Assembly: GCA_964575895.1 (NCBI GenBank) | Contig: CAZNTE010000015.1 | Coordinates: 4,897-68,896, forward strand | DNA length: 64,000 bases | Direction of reading: 5' to 3' | From: Gudongella sp964575895 | GTDB lineage: Bacteria > Bacillota > Clostridia > Tissierellales > Tissierellaceae | Part shown: positions 33,419 to 41,921 of the stretch, one piece after another | Position numbering within the stretch: position 1 is the first letter of the stretch | How the letters are laid out: every line of letters begins with the position of its first letter | Position numbers and translations under genes: made by a program | Notes under the pieces: generated by a model | The model's input: only the letters and a program-made list of their open reading frames with translations | Databases searched by the model: none | What the model was told of the DNA's origin: nothing

Positions 33419-35155
33419 ATGATAAAGCTAACGATTAATGGGAAAGAAGTAATGGTTCCAGTGGGAAGTACAATACTAGATGCTGCCAGAGAGGTTAATG
33501 TTAAAATACCAACACTTTGTCATCTTGACCTTCATGATATAAAGATGGTAAACAAGTCTGCCAGCTGTAGAGTTTGCGTTGTGGAAGTGGAGGGTAGAGC
33601 AACCCTTGCTCCTGCCTGTGCTACTCCTGTATTTGAGGGAATGGTAGTTAAGACTGATACTAAGAAGGCTGTTAAGGCCAGAAGAACAGTGGTTGAGTTG
33701 CTATTATCTGATCATCCCAAGGATTGTCTGATTTGTGAGAAGAATACTGACTGTGAATTGCAGACCCTTGCAGCAGATCTTGGAATTAGACATATCAAAT
33801 ATGAAGGTGAATTGTCCACCTTGGAAATAGATGATAGTAGTTTTTCCATAGTAAGGGATATGACCAAGTGCATCATGTGCAGAAGATGTGAGACCATGTG
33901 TAATGAGGTACAAAGTGTTCATGTTCTCTCTGGTATAGGAAGAGGATTTAATACAGCTGTTGGAACTGCATTTGATCTTCCCATGTTTGAGACCAATTGT
34001 ACCTTCTGTGGACAATGTCTTGCAGTTTGTCCTACAGCAGCCTTAACTGAAGTAAATAATGTTCCCAGGGTATGGGATGCCTTGAATGATGATAAGAAGT
34101 TCGTGGTTGTCCAGACTGCTCCTGCTGTCAGGGTTGCCCTAGGGGAAGCCTTTGGCATGGAACCTGGTACTGTTGTTACTGGAAGGATGGTAGCTGCCCT
34201 AAGAAGTATAGGCTTTGATCGGGTATTTGATACTGATTTTGCCGCAGATTTGACCATTATGGAGGAGGCATCTGAATTTGTCCATAGATTACAACATGGG
34301 GGTAAACTCCCCATACTAACCAGCTGTTGTCCTGGATGGGTTAAGTTCTTTGAACACCAGTTTAGTGATATGCTTGATATTCCATCAAGCTGCAAGTCTC
34401 CCCATGAAATGTTTGGTTCAATTTGTAAAACCTACTTGGCTGAAAGAATTGGAATTAAGCCTGAGAACATGGTAGTGGTTTCTGTTATGCCTTGTGTAGC
34501 CAAGAAGTACGAAGCAGCCAGACCTGAACTAGGCCATGGAGGCACTAAGGATGTGGATATAGTAATCACCACCAGGGAACTGGCTAGGATGATAAATGAG
34601 GCTGGAATTAGTTTTAATTACCTGGAGGATGAGAAGTTTGACAATCCACTGGGAGAATCCACAGGAGCATCTGTTATATTTGGAGCAACTGGTGGAGTAA
34701 TTGAGGCTGCCCTTAGAACTGCCTATGAGTGGTTAACCAAGGAGACCCTAGAAAGTGTTGAATTTGAAGCCCTCAGGGGTATGGAAGGAACCAAGGAAGC
34801 CACAGTTAACATAAAGGGTGAAGATATTCATATAGCTGTTACCCATGGTCTTGGCAATGCTAGAAATCTTCTTGAAAAGATAAGAAGGGGAGAAGCTAAT
34901 TACCATGCCATTGAGATTATGGCCTGCCCTGGAGGATGCGTTGGAGGTGGTGGACAACCCTATCACCATGGAGATATTGAGATCCTTCAAAAGAGAATTG
35001 CTGGAATATATTCTGAGGATAGAGCTAAGAACATTAGAAAGTCTCATGAAAATCCAATGATCAAAAAGATCTATGAAGATTACTTGGGAGAACCCTATGG
35101 TGAAAAAGCCCATGAACTTCTTCACACATATTATGTTCCAAGACAGAAGATGTAG
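33419..35155 (+). CDS. hydA: [FeFe] hydrogenase catalytic subunit
   Basis: 578 residues from ATG 33419; an in-frame GTG at 33410 lies within the AGGGGTG site. N-terminal [2Fe-2S] (C34, C50, C53, C67), His-ligated [4Fe-4S] (H99, C103, C106, C112), two [4Fe-4S] ('CIMCRRCETMC', 'CTFCGQCLAVCP'), then the H-cluster domain with all three signatures: L1 TSCCPGW (301-307), L2 MPCVAKKYE (from 357) and L3 MACPGGCVGGGGQP (from 501). The small-subunit-like tail is also present. It makes or oxidises H2. With HydBC it would re-oxidise NADH and ferredoxin from lactate or amino-acid fermentation. HydEFG maturases are not in the window. Confidence 0.96.
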   Translation: MIKLTINGKEVMVPVGSTILDAAREVNVKIPTLCHLDLHDIKMVNKSASCRVCVVEVEGRATLAPACATPVFEGMVVKTDTKKAVKARRTVVELLLSDHPKDCLICEKNTDCELQTLAADLGIRHIKYEGELSTLEIDDSSFSIVRDMTKCIMCRRCETMCNEVQSVHVLSGIGRGFNTAVGTAFDLPMFETNCTFCGQCLAVCPTAALTEVNNVPRVWDALNDDKKFVVVQTAPAVRVALGEAFGMEPGTVVTGRMVAALRSIGFDRVFDTDFAADLTIMEEASEFVHRLQHGGKLPILTSCCPGWVKFFEHQFSDMLDIPSSCKSPHEMFGSICKTYLAERIGIKPENMVVVSVMPCVAKKYEAARPELGHGGTKDVDIVITTRELARMINEAGISFNYLEDEKFDNPLGESTGASVIFGATGGVIEAALRTAYEWLTKETLESVEFEALRGMEGTKEATVNIKGEDIHIAVTHGLGNARNLLEKIRRGEANYHAIEIMACPGGCVGGGGQPYHHGDIEILQKRIAGIYSEDRAKNIRKSHENPMIKKIYEDYLGEPYGEKAHELLHTYYVPRQKM

Positions 35156-35242
35156 TAAAATTTATATATAGAATCTGTTGATAAAAAACTGGAGGAATCT
35201 TATCCCTAATTTAAAATTAAATATAAAACAATAAACTAGGAG

Positions 35243-35294
35243 AAACCTCTCTTAAACATTAGAAGCAAGTGTTTAAGAGAGGTTTACTTTATTT
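35243..35294 (+). terminator. Terminator of hydCBA
   Basis: AAACCTCTCTTAAAC (35243-35257) pairs with GTTTAAGAGAGGTTT (35271-35285), then ACTTTATTTT. The rest of the 305-bp gap to the next gene holds only the operator candidate at 35394-35406. Confidence 0.88.
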
Positions 35295-35393
35295 TCAATA
35301 CTTTGTTTTATGCTTATAGTGAACTAATAAAAATTATAATTGAGTTTTCTGTTAATTTATAATTGACAAGAGTAGACCAACAATGCTACTATA

Positions 35394-35406
35394 ATTGTAA
35401 CACAAT
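35394..35406. promoter_or_regulatory. Candidate GntR/FCD operator before the second transport cluster
   Basis: ATTGT-AAC-ACAAT, a perfect 5-bp inverted repeat of the AT-GT/AC-AT type bound by many FCD-type GntR regulators, 54 bases before the first gene. A GntR/FCD gene ends this cluster. TTGACA (35363) and TATAAT (35390) are nearby but 21 bases apart, a poor promoter spacing. Confidence 0.4.
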
Positions 35407-35460
35407 AACGATATACAAAGTAGAATTACAAACAAGCAAACAATTAAAGGGAGGGATTCA

Positions 35461-36339
35461 ATGAACGAACTAATTAAAGGAGCCTATGATGTCCATGTAC
35501 ATTCCGGACCAGATATGCTTCCAAGAAAAGTTGATGATCCAGAGCTTGCAGAAAGATTTGTTAAGGCAGGATTAAAGGGATATGTAATTAAGTCTCATTA
35601 CAACTGTACAGCTGAGAGAGCAAGAGTTATAAATATGTTTAATCCTAACATTGAAGTTTATGGTTCAATTACCTTAAACAATGCTGTTGGTGGGATTAAC
35701 CCAATGGCTGTCGAAATGGCAGGAAGAGCTGGAGCTAAAGCAGTATGGTTTCCAACAGTAGACTCTGAAAATGAACAATTTCATTTTGCAAAAAATCCTT
35801 ATAAGGCAATGCCTTACTGGGCAGTAGTACAGAATCAAATGAAGGAAGATGGTTTTGATGTTAAAACTATCAATATATTAAAAGATGGAAAATTAATAAA
35901 AGAGGCATATGAAGTTTGTGAGATAATAGCTAAATATGACATGATTCTTGCAACTAGTCATTTATCAAAAGAGGAAACCTTTGCATTGGCTAAGGCTGCT
36001 AAGGAAGCAAAGGTCAAGAAATTAGTCATAACTCACGTAACCTTCCCTGCTACTCTATACACAGTAGAAGAGCAAAAAGAGCTATTAAAATACGGTGCAA
36101 TGATGGAGCACTGTTATACAACTGTATCAACTGGTAAGGTAGATAAAGATGTTATGATGAATCAAATAAGGGAAATAGGACCATCAAATATCATATTGGC
36201 TACTGATTTAGGTCAAAAAGCAAATGTATATCCAGATGAAGGACTATCAAACTTTGCTGACTTACTTCAAGCTGAAGGATTTTCAGATGAAGATATTAAG
36301 ACAATGATCGTTAAGAACTCAAATTATCTTATTAAGTAA
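35461..36339 (+). CDS. DUF6282-type metal-dependent hydrolase (amidohydrolase-like)
   Basis: 292 residues, ATG after GGGAGG. Starts with the metal-binding 'YDVHVHSGPDMLPRKVDD' and continues with 'GYVIKSHYNCTAERARVIN', 'ILATSHLSKEE', 'LVITHVTFPATLYT' and 'NIILATDLGQ': His and Asp residues in the order expected for an amidohydrolase-superfamily TIM barrel. No member of this subfamily is known to me with a proven reaction. Since the next two genes look like an oxalomesaconate-type hydratase and a CHA-type aldolase, a lactone or amide hydrolase step analogous to LigI (2-pyrone-4,6-dicarboxylate lactonase) is a reasonable guess only. Confidence 0.75.
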   Translation: MNELIKGAYDVHVHSGPDMLPRKVDDPELAERFVKAGLKGYVIKSHYNCTAERARVINMFNPNIEVYGSITLNNAVGGINPMAVEMAGRAGAKAVWFPTVDSENEQFHFAKNPYKAMPYWAVVQNQMKEDGFDVKTINILKDGKLIKEAYEVCEIIAKYDMILATSHLSKEETFALAKAAKEAKVKKLVITHVTFPATLYTVEEQKELLKYGAMMEHCYTTVSTGKVDKDVMMNQIREIGPSNIILATDLGQKANVYPDEGLSNFADLLQAEGFSDEDIKTMIVKNSNYLIK

Positions 36340-36354
36340 AAGGCAGGTAATGAC

Positions 36355-37083
36355 ATGATAAAAGGGAAGAGAATGTTAGTTTTTAGTGCCCATGCTGGTG
36401 ATTTTGTATGGAGATCAGGTGGAACTATTGCTAAGTATATAGATGAAGGTGCAGATGTAAAATTAGTTGTTTTTAGCTTTGGCGTTAGAGGAGAATCCAA
36501 TGATTTATGGAAATTGGAAGGACAAACAACCGATAACGTAAAAAAGATAAGACTTGAAGAATCCTCTAAGGCAGCAGAAATTCTTGGTCTTAAGGATGTT
36601 GAGTATTGGGATTATGAAGATTATCCAATGTACTTTGATAGAGAGAGAATTGATAGAATAGTAGAGACAATAAGAAGTTTTAGACCTGATATAATAATTA
36701 CTCATGATAAAACAGATGCTTTTAATCCAGACCATAATAATACCCACGATGCAGTATTTCAGGCAAGCGTTATCTCCATATCAGCAGGTGCCTTATATGG
36801 AGATCTAAAAAATATCAAACAAACTAGATTATTTGGTTTCGAACCTCATCAAACAGAAATCAGTGATTACAAACCTGGATCTTTCATTGACATAACTTCA
36901 ACTTTTGACAAGAAAGTAAAAGCTATGGAGTGTTATCAAGCACAGCCTCATTTAATAGAATACTATAAGCAAAGAGCTATTATGAGGGGCAACCATGCCA
37001 GAAGAATTTCAGGAGTAAAAGATTATAAGTATGCAGAAAGCTTTGCTAACTTTTTCCCTGTAGTGGGAGAGGAGTTGTACTAA
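36355..37083 (+). CDS. PIG-L/LmbE-family protein, GalB-like (4-oxalomesaconate hydratase-like)
   Basis: 242 residues. PIG-L fold with 'FSAHAGDFVWRSGGTIAKYI': the usual HPDD metal motif is HAGD here, keeping ligands H13 and D16 but replacing the Asp that acts as base in deacetylases (position 15) by Gly. From memory GalB of Pseudomonas, a PIG-L-fold 4-oxalomesaconate hydratase, has a similar 'SAHxxDFVWR' start. The third ligand region is 'NPDHNNTHDAVFQA'. The stop codon overlaps the next start (TAATG). Hydratase activity on a tricarboxylic keto acid fits the CHA-aldolase-like gene that follows; N-deacetylation is less likely. Confidence 0.7.
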   Translation: MIKGKRMLVFSAHAGDFVWRSGGTIAKYIDEGADVKLVVFSFGVRGESNDLWKLEGQTTDNVKKIRLEESSKAAEILGLKDVEYWDYEDYPMYFDRERIDRIVETIRSFRPDIIITHDKTDAFNPDHNNTHDAVFQASVISISAGALYGDLKNIKQTRLFGFEPHQTEISDYKPGSFIDITSTFDKKVKAMECYQAQPHLIEYYKQRAIMRGNHARRISGVKDYKYAESFANFFPVVGEELY

Positions 37084-37784
37084 TGGAAAAATATGTTGTA
37101 AGAAACATTGAAAGGCCAGATAAAGCAATAGTAGATGAACTAGCAAGGTTAGGAACTGCAACTGTGTATGAAGCTCAGGGGAAGGAAGGACTTCTCACTG
37201 ATACACTTCATCCTATCAAGGAAGGATTTTCTGTTTGTGGTCCTGCAGTTACAGTTATCTGCCAAGAAGGAGATAATTTAATGATACATGCTGCAGTTGA
37301 AGTATGTAAGCCTGGTGATGTAGTTGTAATAACAACAGTGGGTAACTCCAACAAGCATGGAATGATTGGTGATTTAATCGTCAATTCATTAATTGAAAAA
37401 GGAGTAAAAGCTATTATCATTGAAAGTGGTCTAAGGGATATTAAGACTTTAAGAGAAATGGGCCTACCTATATGGTCAGCTCATGTCATAGCAAAAGGTA
37501 CAACAAAGAATAAGGCCGGATGGGTAAATGCACCAGCTGTGTGCGGTGAAGTTTTAATTAACCCTGGAGATCTTATTGTGGCAGACGATGATGGTATTTG
37601 TGTAGTAAGAAAAGAAGAAGCAAATTCTACATTGGAAAAAAGCTTACTTAGAGAAAAGAAGGAAGAAGCAACCAGAGAAAAAATAAAGAATGGTGAATTA
37701 GGTGTTGATTTTTATGGATTTAGGGATGTATTATCTAAGTTAGGTGTTAGATACTACGATAACCTTAATGATATACAAAAATAA
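37083..37784 (+). CDS. RraA-like class II pyruvate aldolase (HMG/CHA aldolase-like)
   Basis: 233 residues. The RraA/HMG-CHA aldolase fold shows in 'TATVYEAQGKEG', 'ICQEGDNLMIHAAVEVCKPG', 'IGDLIVNSLIEKGVKAIII', 'ESGLRDIKTLREMGLPIWS' and 'NPGDLIVADDDGICVV'. Metal/substrate residues: D-X20-R-D is present (the D in 'IGDL' and 'LRD'). The extra E/D two residues later, found in many aldolases, is Thr here. The family splits 4-carboxy-4-hydroxy-2-oxoadipate or 4-hydroxy-4-methyl-2-oxoglutarate to pyruvate plus oxaloacetate or pyruvate, and often decarboxylates oxaloacetate. It overlaps the GalB-like gene, so it probably acts on that enzyme's product. Confidence 0.8.
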   Translation: MEKYVVRNIERPDKAIVDELARLGTATVYEAQGKEGLLTDTLHPIKEGFSVCGPAVTVICQEGDNLMIHAAVEVCKPGDVVVITTVGNSNKHGMIGDLIVNSLIEKGVKAIIIESGLRDIKTLREMGLPIWSAHVIAKGTTKNKAGWVNAPAVCGEVLINPGDLIVADDDGICVVRKEEANSTLEKSLLREKKEEATREKIKNGELGVDFYGFRDVLSKLGVRYYDNLNDIQK

Positions 37785-37798
37785 GGAGGAGTACTTTG

Positions 37799-38824
37799 AT
37801 GAAAAAAATTCTAGTAATATTAATGGTGTTAATACTAGCGACAAACTTATTTGCATGTACACAAAGCCCAAGTGAAGAACCAGCACAACCTGCTGAACCT
37901 AATCAACCTGAGCAACCGGTAGAGGAACCTAAGTTAGACTATCCAAAGAGAGCAATTGAAGTTGTGGTTCCTTTTGGTCCTGGTGGATCATCTGACTTAA
38001 TGACTAGAGAATTTGCAAATATTGCAGCCAACTTTTTAGACAAGCCAATGAACGTTGTTAATAGAGCCGGTGGCGGTGGAGTTGATGGTATGGTTTATGT
38101 AGCTAATGCTCCAGCTGATGGATATACATTACTTCAAATAACTCCTTCACACGCTATTGCTGAAGCTTTATCAAGACCTAATGCAAGCTTAACTGGAGAC
38201 TTTATGCCAATAGGTAACTTCCAAAAAGATATCCAATTATTTGGAGTTGCAGCTAATAGTGAATTTGATAGTATTGAAGAATTATTAGAGTATGCAAAAG
38301 CTAACCCTGGCAAGATAAAAATTGGTGGAACATCACCTGGTGGATTAGATGATTATATGGCAAATGGATTTGCAGCTGAAGCAGGAATTGAATTTACTTA
38401 TGTTCCATACAATTCAGCATCAGAGACAAAAGCTGCAGTACTAGGTGGAGAAATTGATATTTATCAAGATAAGGTTATCTCTTTCTTAACTATGGTTAGA
38501 GGTGGAGATGTTAAACCATTAGTTGTACTTAATGATGTAAGATTAGATATGATTGAAGAGTTTGCAGATGTTCCTTCATCAGTTGAACTAGGAATTAACT
38601 TTACTCAAGGATCATGGAGAGGATTTGCTGTAAGGAAAGATACTCCACAAGAAATAGTTGACTTCCTAGAAGATGTTCTAGAAAAAGTATATAATTCAGA
38701 ACAATATAGAGAATCTGCTGAAGAGACAATGTCTGATATTATACCTGGATTTATAAATGCTGAAGACTATGGTAAGATGTGGGTTGAGGAAGTAGCTAAA
38801 TTTAAAGAAGTTCTAGCAGATTAA
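37799..38824 (+). CDS. tctC: Second TctC substrate-binding lipoprotein
   Basis: 341 residues from ATG 37799 (AAGGAGGAG 8 bases before); the in-frame TTG directly upstream is not needed. A signal peptide ends in 'NLFAC' with lipidated Cys20, followed by a Pro/Glu-rich linker. TctC markers: 'YPKRAIEVVVPFGPGGSSDL', 'NRAGGGGVDGMVYVANAPAD' and 'TYVPYNSASETKAAVLGGEI'. It has low similarity to the protein at 14257, so a different ligand, perhaps a tricarboxylate suited to the enzymes encoded just before it. A hairpin follows, before tctB. Confidence 0.93.
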   Translation: MKKILVILMVLILATNLFACTQSPSEEPAQPAEPNQPEQPVEEPKLDYPKRAIEVVVPFGPGGSSDLMTREFANIAANFLDKPMNVVNRAGGGGVDGMVYVANAPADGYTLLQITPSHAIAEALSRPNASLTGDFMPIGNFQKDIQLFGVAANSEFDSIEELLEYAKANPGKIKIGGTSPGGLDDYMANGFAAEAGIEFTYVPYNSASETKAAVLGGEIDIYQDKVISFLTMVRGGDVKPLVVLNDVRLDMIEEFADVPSSVELGINFTQGSWRGFAVRKDTPQEIVDFLEDVLEKVYNSEQYRESAEETMSDIIPGFINAEDYGKMWVEEVAKFKEVLAD

Positions 38825-38828
38825 TTGG

Positions 38829-38857
38829 TTAAATGTCCCTGTTTCAGGGACATTTAA
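38829..38857 (+). terminator. Intra-operon hairpin between the second tctC and tctB
   Basis: TTAAATGTCCCTG-TTT-CAGGGACATTTAA, perfect 13-bp arms. There is no strong U-run; it resembles the processing/attenuation hairpin at the same place in the first tct operon. Confidence 0.7.
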
Positions 38858-38881
38858 TTCTAAGTAGAAGGAGGATAGTTA

Positions 38882-39352
38882 ATGGAACTCTTATTCAATA
38901 TCGGATTAGTTGCCTTATTAGGCTTCTTATTCTTTAATACATTATCATTTGATTCCACAGGAATCTCAACAGACAAAATAGGACCAGCAGGTTTTCCTCA
39001 AATGGTTATAATAATAGCACTACTACTTGTAGCTTATAACACCTATATTTTATTAAAAAATAAGAGTGATAAAAAGGATGTTATTGATAAAAAAGGATTT
39101 AGAGTAATGGTTATAAATATTGCATTAGTAACAGCATATATTTTTACCTTAAATATTCTTGGATTTTTTGTAGGAACTCTACTATTCTCATTGGCTGCAA
39201 TATATTCAATGGGATATAGAGAACATTTAAAGGGAATATTATTTACTCTTATTTTGACCGTTGGAATTACTCTTATATTTGGTAAATTCTTCTATGTAGC
39301 ACTACCAAGAGGAATTGGAATACTAAGAGAGATAAGTTACTTTATTTATTAG
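38882..39352 (+). CDS. tctB: Second TctB small membrane subunit
   Basis: 156 residues, ATG after GAAGGAGGATAG. Four hydrophobic helices and the family opening 'DSTGISTDKIGPAGFPQMVI' (the conserved G-P-x-x-F-P turn after helix 1). Partner of the TctA that starts 13 bases after its stop. Confidence 0.88.
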   Translation: MELLFNIGLVALLGFLFFNTLSFDSTGISTDKIGPAGFPQMVIIIALLLVAYNTYILLKNKSDKKDVIDKKGFRVMVINIALVTAYIFTLNILGFFVGTLLFSLAAIYSMGYREHLKGILFTLILTVGITLIFGKFFYVALPRGIGILREISYFIY

Positions 39353-39364
39353 GGGGTGTTTTAG

Positions 39365-40864
39365 GTGGACGCTATTATCCAAGCATTTGGGATTGTATTT
39401 AGCCCAATGTCAATATTTTTTATGATTCTTGCCACATCATTTGGAATAGTATGTGGAGCATTACCTGGATTGGGACCATCTATGGCCGTAATCCTACTAT
39501 TGCCATTTACATATAATATGGACCCTGTTGTTGGAATTATAACTTTAGTTGCAGTAAATGTAGGTGCACAGGCGGGTGGAAGTATTTCTTCTATTCTACT
39601 TAGAGTTCCTGGAACTCCAAGTTCTATAGCCACAACATTTGATGGGTATCCCATGGCCTTGGCAGGTAAAGCCGGTAGGGCATTGGGTCTGGCCATAACT
39701 GCATCATCAATAGGTAGTATTTTTTCAGCAGTTGCAATGTTGGTTTCTGCTCCATTGTTGGCTAGGATGGCACTTAAGTTTCAGAGTGCAGAATACTTTG
39801 CACTTGCATTATTGGGTTTAAGCTGTATATCAAGTATAGGATCCAAAAATCAAACCAAAGCTCTTGTGGCGGCAAGTTTAGGTTTACTACTGTCAACAGT
39901 AGGCATTGATGCAATTGATGGTACAACTCGATTTACATTTGGACAGGGATTTTTAATGAGTGGTATTGACTATATACCAGTTATGATAGGAGCATATGCA
40001 ATTGCTGAGGTTTATAAGAATATAGGTGATAAATTCGGTAGCAAAGTACCTGAAGCTAAGGTCACTAAGGTTGATAAATTCGAATTTATTAAATTTAAAG
40101 AAGTATTAGCAAAATGGAAAACTTACTTAAAGGGTTCAATAATTGGAACAGTTATTGGTATTATACCTGCAGCTGGTGGTTCTATTGCTGCCTTTGTAGC
40201 ATATAGCGAAGAGGTAAGATCAAGTAAGACCCCGGAGCTATTTGGAACTGGAATTGATGAGGGTATCATAGCTCCTGAATCAGCTAACAATGGTGCAGTA
40301 GGAGGATCTCTAGTACCTACTTTAACCTTGGGTATTCCAGGAAGTCCTGTTGCAGCAATTATTATGGCTGCCTTTATGTTGCACGGTTTAACACCGGGAC
40401 CATTACTACTAAAACAACAACCAGCCATGTTATATAGTATATTTATTGGAATTATCGTATCTTCAATTTTACTATTATTCCTAGGAAAGTATATTTCCAA
40501 GGAATTTGCTAAAATTCTAAGATTACCCTATCCTCTATTAGCTGTTCTTATAGTTGTATTAGGTGTGGTTGGTGCCTACTCACTAAGAAATAATTTAACA
40601 GATGTTTATATATTATTTGCATTTAGTTTTGTAGGATATTTGTTTAATAAGTTTAAGTATTCAACATCTGCTTTTATACTTGGATTAATCCTTGGTAAGA
40701 TTGCAGAAAATGCCATGAGAAAACAGTTGATAGTAAATGATGGAAGCTGGATGGGCTTTATAACCAGACCAATTTCCTTAGTAATATTAATTGTATCTTT
40801 TATTGCCTTCTTTAATCCGATGATTAAGCAGTACAAGATGAACAAGAAATTAAGACAAAATTAA
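39365..40864 (+). CDS. tctA: Second TctA large permease
   Basis: 499 residues, GTG start after AGGGGGTG, which overlaps the tctB stop. TctA signatures: 'GALPGLGPSMAVILLLPFTY', 'AGGSISSILLRVPGTPSSIA', 'IIPAAGGSIAAF', 'PESANNGAVGGSLVPTLTLG'. It is about as long as the first TctA and clearly homologous, but sequence identity is moderate by eye, so the two transporters are old paralogues or separate acquisitions, not a recent duplication. Confidence 0.95.
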   Translation: MDAIIQAFGIVFSPMSIFFMILATSFGIVCGALPGLGPSMAVILLLPFTYNMDPVVGIITLVAVNVGAQAGGSISSILLRVPGTPSSIATTFDGYPMALAGKAGRALGLAITASSIGSIFSAVAMLVSAPLLARMALKFQSAEYFALALLGLSCISSIGSKNQTKALVAASLGLLLSTVGIDAIDGTTRFTFGQGFLMSGIDYIPVMIGAYAIAEVYKNIGDKFGSKVPEAKVTKVDKFEFIKFKEVLAKWKTYLKGSIIGTVIGIIPAAGGSIAAFVAYSEEVRSSKTPELFGTGIDEGIIAPESANNGAVGGSLVPTLTLGIPGSPVAAIIMAAFMLHGLTPGPLLLKQQPAMLYSIFIGIIVSSILLLFLGKYISKEFAKILRLPYPLLAVLIVVLGVVGAYSLRNNLTDVYILFAFSFVGYLFNKFKYSTSAFILGLILGKIAENAMRKQLIVNDGSWMGFITRPISLVILIVSFIAFFNPMIKQYKMNKKLRQN

Positions 40865-40883
40865 AATTCAATAGACATGTTGG

Positions 40884-40956
40884 TTCCTGGAAATTTAAAT
40901 TAATGCGAAGATGGCTTCCCCCATTATTAATTAGATAAATAGCTTTAATCCAGGAA
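40884..40956 (+). other. Long-range inverted repeats in the tctA-dehydrogenase gap
   Basis: TTCCTGG (40884-40890) pairs with CCAGGAA (40950-40956); inside, TTAATG (40900-40905) can pair with CATTATTAA (40922-40930, partial). The 144-bp gap may fold into a branched mRNA structure that tunes expression of the last two genes. Confidence 0.3.
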
Positions 40957-41008
40957 TCTACTTATATTCAAGGTCATTATACTCATAATTATAATAAGGA
41001 GAGATAGA

Positions 41009-41899
41009 ATGAATCCATATATTACATTTGTAGGCTTTGGAGAGGCTTCATATCATATAGCCAAAGGATTGACTAGTGAAGGTTTTCCAAAGATATATGC
41101 GTTTGACATTATGAGCAATCATCCAGAAAGAGGACAATTAATCCATGATAGGGCTAATGAGGCTCAAGTTGAAATTATATCAGATATGAAAGAAGCTATT
41201 GAAAAATCAAAATACATTATTTCTGCAACAAGTGCTAAGATAGCAGTTGACATTGCTGGATCAATTTTACCCTTGATGAGAGAAGGTCAGATTTTCATAG
41301 ATATTAATGCAGCATCTCCCATGTCTATGAAAGAGATTGATCAGCTAGATAGACCAGAAGGAGTTAAGTTCTGCGATTCTGCAGTAATGGGAGTAGTACC
41401 AACAGATGCTCATAAGGTTCCTATGTTATTATCTGGGGATGGAGCGAAGGAAGTTGAATTAGAACTATCTAAATATGGTATGAATCTAAGAGCATTAAAT
41501 GGTGATGCAGGTGGATCATCTGCAGTAAAAATGTTTAGAAGTATATTTATGAAGGGTTTAACACAATTAATGATTGAATCTTTTGTATCAGCTAATGAGT
41601 TTGGGGTACTGGATGAAATGGTTTCATCCTTGTCTAATAGCATAGATGATAAGAAATTAGTGGAATTGGCAAATCAACTAATTCCAAGAACTATAGTTCA
41701 TGCTGAAAGAAGAGTTTCTGAGATGAAAGAGGTTGTACTTACATTACAAAGCCTTAACCAAGATTCTTTAATGTCAGAAGCTACTAGGGATAAACTTAGT
41801 ATCATAGCAGCTAGTGAATACTCAAAGGCATACAATGGGATACCACCGAAGGACTATGTTGAATCAATTGAAGGATTAACAAAAATATTCACTAAATGA
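41009..41899 (+). CDS. NAD(P)-dependent beta-hydroxyacid dehydrogenase-like protein (DUF1932)
   Basis: 296 residues, ATG after AAGGAGAG. N-terminal Rossmann motif 'ITFVGFGEASYHIAKGL', then 'KYIISATSAKIAVDIAGSIL', 'GQIFIDINAASPMSMKEI' and 'FCDSAVMGVVPTDAHKVPML', as in the 6-phosphogluconate dehydrogenase-like group. The C-terminal part ('DAGGSSAVKMFRSIFMKGL') is DUF1932, with a conserved Lys in the position of the catalytic one. It probably oxidises or reduces a hydroxy acid in the same pathway as the genes at 35.4-37.8 kb. The substrate is unknown. Confidence 0.8.
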   Translation: MNPYITFVGFGEASYHIAKGLTSEGFPKIYAFDIMSNHPERGQLIHDRANEAQVEIISDMKEAIEKSKYIISATSAKIAVDIAGSILPLMREGQIFIDINAASPMSMKEIDQLDRPEGVKFCDSAVMGVVPTDAHKVPMLLSGDGAKEVELELSKYGMNLRALNGDAGGSSAVKMFRSIFMKGLTQLMIESFVSANEFGVLDEMVSSLSNSIDDKKLVELANQLIPRTIVHAERRVSEMKEVVLTLQSLNQDSLMSEATRDKLSIIAASEYSKAYNGIPPKDYVESIEGLTKIFTK

Positions 41900-41921
41900 A
41901 AATATTGACAACACTAATTTT

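Noticed and set aside
35363..35395. TTGACA...TATAAT as promoter of the second transport cluster
   Set aside because: The hexamers are good but 21 bases apart, outside the usual 16-19, so it was not annotated as a promoter.
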